DNA from: Bacteroidota bacterium
GTDB lineage: Bacteria > Bacteroidota > Bacteroidia > Chitinophagales > Chitinophagaceae
Direction of reading: 5' to 3'
Assembly (NCBI GenBank): GCA_013286315.1
Contig: JABDFX010000015.1
Span: 1-43,249, forward strand
Length of the DNA: 43,249 bases
This document shows positions 41,149-43,249 of the stretch, piece by piece. How positions within the stretch are numbered: the stretch's first letter is position 1; every line of letters begins with the position of its first letter. Position numbers and translations under genes: made by a program. Below the pieces are notes generated by a model that had not been told where the DNA came from, did not search any database, and saw only the letters and a list, made by a program, of their open reading frames with translations.

Positions 41149-43249
41149 ATGAAAAAGTCATTTGCAAAAGACGTAATGGTTGTTATTGTAATGGTTGTTA
41201 ACATAAAAACTTATGCCCAAGTAACGACAAGCCAAAACTATGTGATGTCAAATACGGTGAAACAGCCGGGTATTATAACTGAAGCTGCCGTGAATGCTTT
41301 GCCTGTTGCAACCCAGGGAAAATCTCAAACTGTTAATTATTTTGACGGTATCAGTAGGCCAATGGAAACTGTTGTTACAAACGGTAGCCCCAGTCAGAAG
41401 GATATCATTACGGGAGTAGAATATGATGCTTATGGCAGGGAAGTAAAAAAATATCTGCCTTATGCTGATCAGGGTTCATCTGCAAATGGTAGTTATAGGG
41501 ACCGATGGAATATTGATCAACAGGCGTTTTATAATGGCGTGCTGCCAAATGTAGATCCAGATAATTCGCCTTTTTCAGCCTCAATTTTAGAACAGTCTCC
41601 TCTTAACAGAGTAATAGCTCAGGGTGCACCCGGTTTTACCTGGCAACCCAATTCAGCCAATGCATATGACCCTTACTCGCATGCGGTTCAATATCAATAT
41701 TTGGTAAATAAGTCAGATGATAATGTAAAGATTTTTAATGTGGATTCTTCCGGCAATATCAGTTCGACCGGATTTTATAATTCAGGATCTCTGACTATTA
41801 AACTCACTACCGATGAACAACAGCAATCAGTAAAAGAATTTACAGATAAATCTGGCCACGTTTTATTAAAAAGGGTAATGATTGCCAATGACTCGCTTCA
41901 AACCTATTATTTGTATGACAACCTGGAAATGTTGCGGGCTGTGATACAGCCGGAAGGAACAGCTACATTACAAGCCGTTGGTTGGATAATGCCATCAACA
42001 TTTATAAAATTATGGATGTTCCTTTACCGGTATGATGAAAGAGGAAGAATGGTTATGAAGAAAGTGCCGGGTGCAGATAGCGTATTGATGTTTTATGATC
42101 AATGGGACCGGGTTTCGCTTAAACAAGATAGTAACTTGCGCGCCGGTCACAATTTTCTATTTACAAAATATGATGCCCTCGATCGACCTATAATTACCGG
42201 GCAGATTAATGATACACGGGCATTGGACACAATTCGTACCAGCATCATGGCAGCAACCGGCAGATTTGAAACGGTTAGCGCAAGTGCCACGGAAGGATAT
42301 ACTTTGACCGGAAATTTTCCATCGTCTAGTTCATATACACTAACGAATTATACAATTACTCATTATGATTCGTATTCAAATCTTCCATCCTGGAGTTCGG
42401 GTTATTCTTTCCTTAATGAATATGGAGTCGCAGCAAATAATACTTTTTTGACCGGGCAAATTGTTGCAGTACAAACTCGAATATTGGGGTCCAGTAATTT
42501 TAATAGGGCAGTCGCCTATTATGACGATAAATACCATGTAATTCAGACAACCAATGATAATTCTGCTGGGGGGAAAGACAGAATCTCTAAGGTCTTTTCT
42601 TTTGAAGGGAAATTAATAAATGATTTTCACACCCATACAAGCAGGTTTTATACAACGGGGATAGTTACACAACAGGTGTTCAGTTATGACCATATGGACA
42701 GATTACTTAATATTACTCATAAAACGAATACTCAGGAAGTAGTCACCATTTCACAAAATACCTATAATGAAATAGGCCAGGTGCTAAATAAAAAAATTCA
42801 TCAGTCGCCTTCTCATCCAAACGCTTTACAAAAGCTTGATTATTTCTATAATATTCGGGGATGGACCAGTGGCATCAATCGTCCATTGACAACGGAAACC
42901 GGTTATGAGGAAAATGATTTGTTTAACATGGAGCTGCATTATGGCAATACGTCGATGCCTGGCGGTACAGGGCAATATAATGGAAATATCTCTGAACAAA
43001 TTTGGAAAAATGGTTATGATGAAATTGGCCAGGGATACTTCTATCAATATGATATGGCAAATCGAATTACAAACTCCGCGTATGGTTGTCTATCGGCTAA
43101 CGGAGGGTCAAGCTGGACTTTTTCAAGACGATTTGATGAGTCTGGTGTAAATTATGATCATAATGGCAACATCCTAAATCTTAATCGTTACATGGGGTCT
43201 TGGAATTTAATAGACTCTCTTCGTTATGGAAGTTATAACGGAAATCAGC
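41149..43249 (+). CDS. DUF6443/RHS repeat protein, C-terminus beyond window edge
   Basis: The frame opens at an ATG nine bases after the giant gene's stop and stays open for 700 codons to the window edge. It has a signal peptide (about 1-24, ending NIKTYAQ). The DUF6443-type N-terminus reads VNYFDGISRPMETVV, VEYDAYGREVKKYLPYA and SPLNRVIAQGAPG. RHS/YD repeats follow (YDNLEMLRAVIQPEG, YDERGRMVMKKVPGAD, YDQWDRVSLKQD, YFYQYDMANRIT, YDHNGNILNLNRY). Such genes usually end in an RHS core and a variable, often toxic, C-terminal module, which here lies outside the window. Probably cotranscribed with the two preceding genes. Confidence 0.85.
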   Translation, partial: MKKSFAKDVMVVIVMVVNIKTYAQVTTSQNYVMSNTVKQPGIITEAAVNALPVATQGKSQTVNYFDGISRPMETVVTNGSPSQKDIITGVEYDAYGREVKKYLPYADQGSSANGSYRDRWNIDQQAFYNGVLPNVDPDNSPFSASILEQSPLNRVIAQGAPGFTWQPNSANAYDPYSHAVQYQYLVNKSDDNVKIFNVDSSGNISSTGFYNSGSLTIKLTTDEQQQSVKEFTDKSGHVLLKRVMIANDSLQTYYLYDNLEMLRAVIQPEGTATLQAVGWIMPSTFIKLWMFLYRYDERGRMVMKKVPGADSVLMFYDQWDRVSLKQDSNLRAGHNFLFTKYDALDRPIITGQINDTRALDTIRTSIMAATGRFETVSASATEGYTLTGNFPSSSSYTLTNYTITHYDSYSNLPSWSSGYSFLNEYGVAANNTFLTGQIVAVQTRILGSSNFNRAVAYYDDKYHVIQTTNDNSAGGKDRISKVFSFEGKLINDFHTHTSRFYTTGIVTQQVFSYDHMDRLLNITHKTNTQEVVTISQNTYNEIGQVLNKKIHQSPSHPNALQKLDYFYNIRGWTSGINRPLTTETGYEENDLFNMELHYGNTSMPGGTGQYNGNISEQIWKNGYDEIGQGYFYQYDMANRITNSAYGCLSANGGSSWTFSRRFDESGVNYDHNGNILNLNRYMGSWNLIDSLRYGSYNGNQ

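Overview
The window reads as a chromosomal segment of a Bacteroidota bacterium, most likely a Chitinophagia/Chitinophagaceae-type genome. The grounds are lipoproteins with short lipoboxes, beta-barrel proteins ending in aromatic residues, TANNTTTG-type -7 promoter elements, a general lack of Shine-Dalgarno sequences, and a Bacteroidota-style surface RHS/YD-repeat cluster. No tRNA, rRNA, CRISPR array, transposase or integrase was seen. Family calls come from motif reading; no database search was run.

Layout. (1) 1-3.7 kb: a cut-off membrane protein, a GT2 glycosyltransferase facing an FkbM methyltransferase across a 14-copy heptamer array, a lipoprotein with two copies of one domain, and a DUF3303 protein with an unusually strong Shine-Dalgarno. 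(2) 3.9-11.6 kb: an accessory stretch with a mazEF toxin-antitoxin pair and its apparent operator, a MORN-type secreted protein, a small membrane protein, a GNAT acetyltransferase, a group II PLP decarboxylase, an orphan lipoprotein, a VOC protein, a SAM methyltransferase and a higBA pair. A mosaic scar at 8.4-8.5 kb combines pieces of mazE and of the small membrane protein gene. (3) 11.8-22.1 kb: an M1 aminopeptidase, a truncated barrel protein, a frameshifted gene, DUF2071, SDR, S41 protease, DUF4265 and a lipoprotein.

(4) 22.1-33.3 kb is the main find: a visibly AT-rich island. It starts in gene debris (an antisense relic of a GNAT gene and a frameshifted secreted protein) and continues as eight same-strand genes with junctions from an 8-bp overlap to a 7-bp gap: XRE/C-like regulator, Vsr endonuclease, DNA cytosine-5 methyltransferase, NurA-like nuclease, HerA-like ATPase, a protein with two GHKL ATPase modules (MORC/MutL-like plus histidine-kinase-like), a receiver-domain protein with an unknown C-terminal region, and an HNH endonuclease. 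The set looks like a restriction-modification system fused to a DNA-translocation/resection pair and a phosphorelay-like switch, and I infer a composite anti-phage defence operon. I know of no named system with exactly this composition. It is followed by about 1.7 kb of non-coding, hairpin-rich and decayed sequence.

(5) 33.3 kb to the end: a surface RHS-type cluster, with a coiled-coil plus beta-barrel protein, a 2118-residue YD-repeat-type protein carrying a nested tandem DUF4082-PKD insertion and an LRR-like C-terminus, and a DUF6443/RHS protein running off the right edge.
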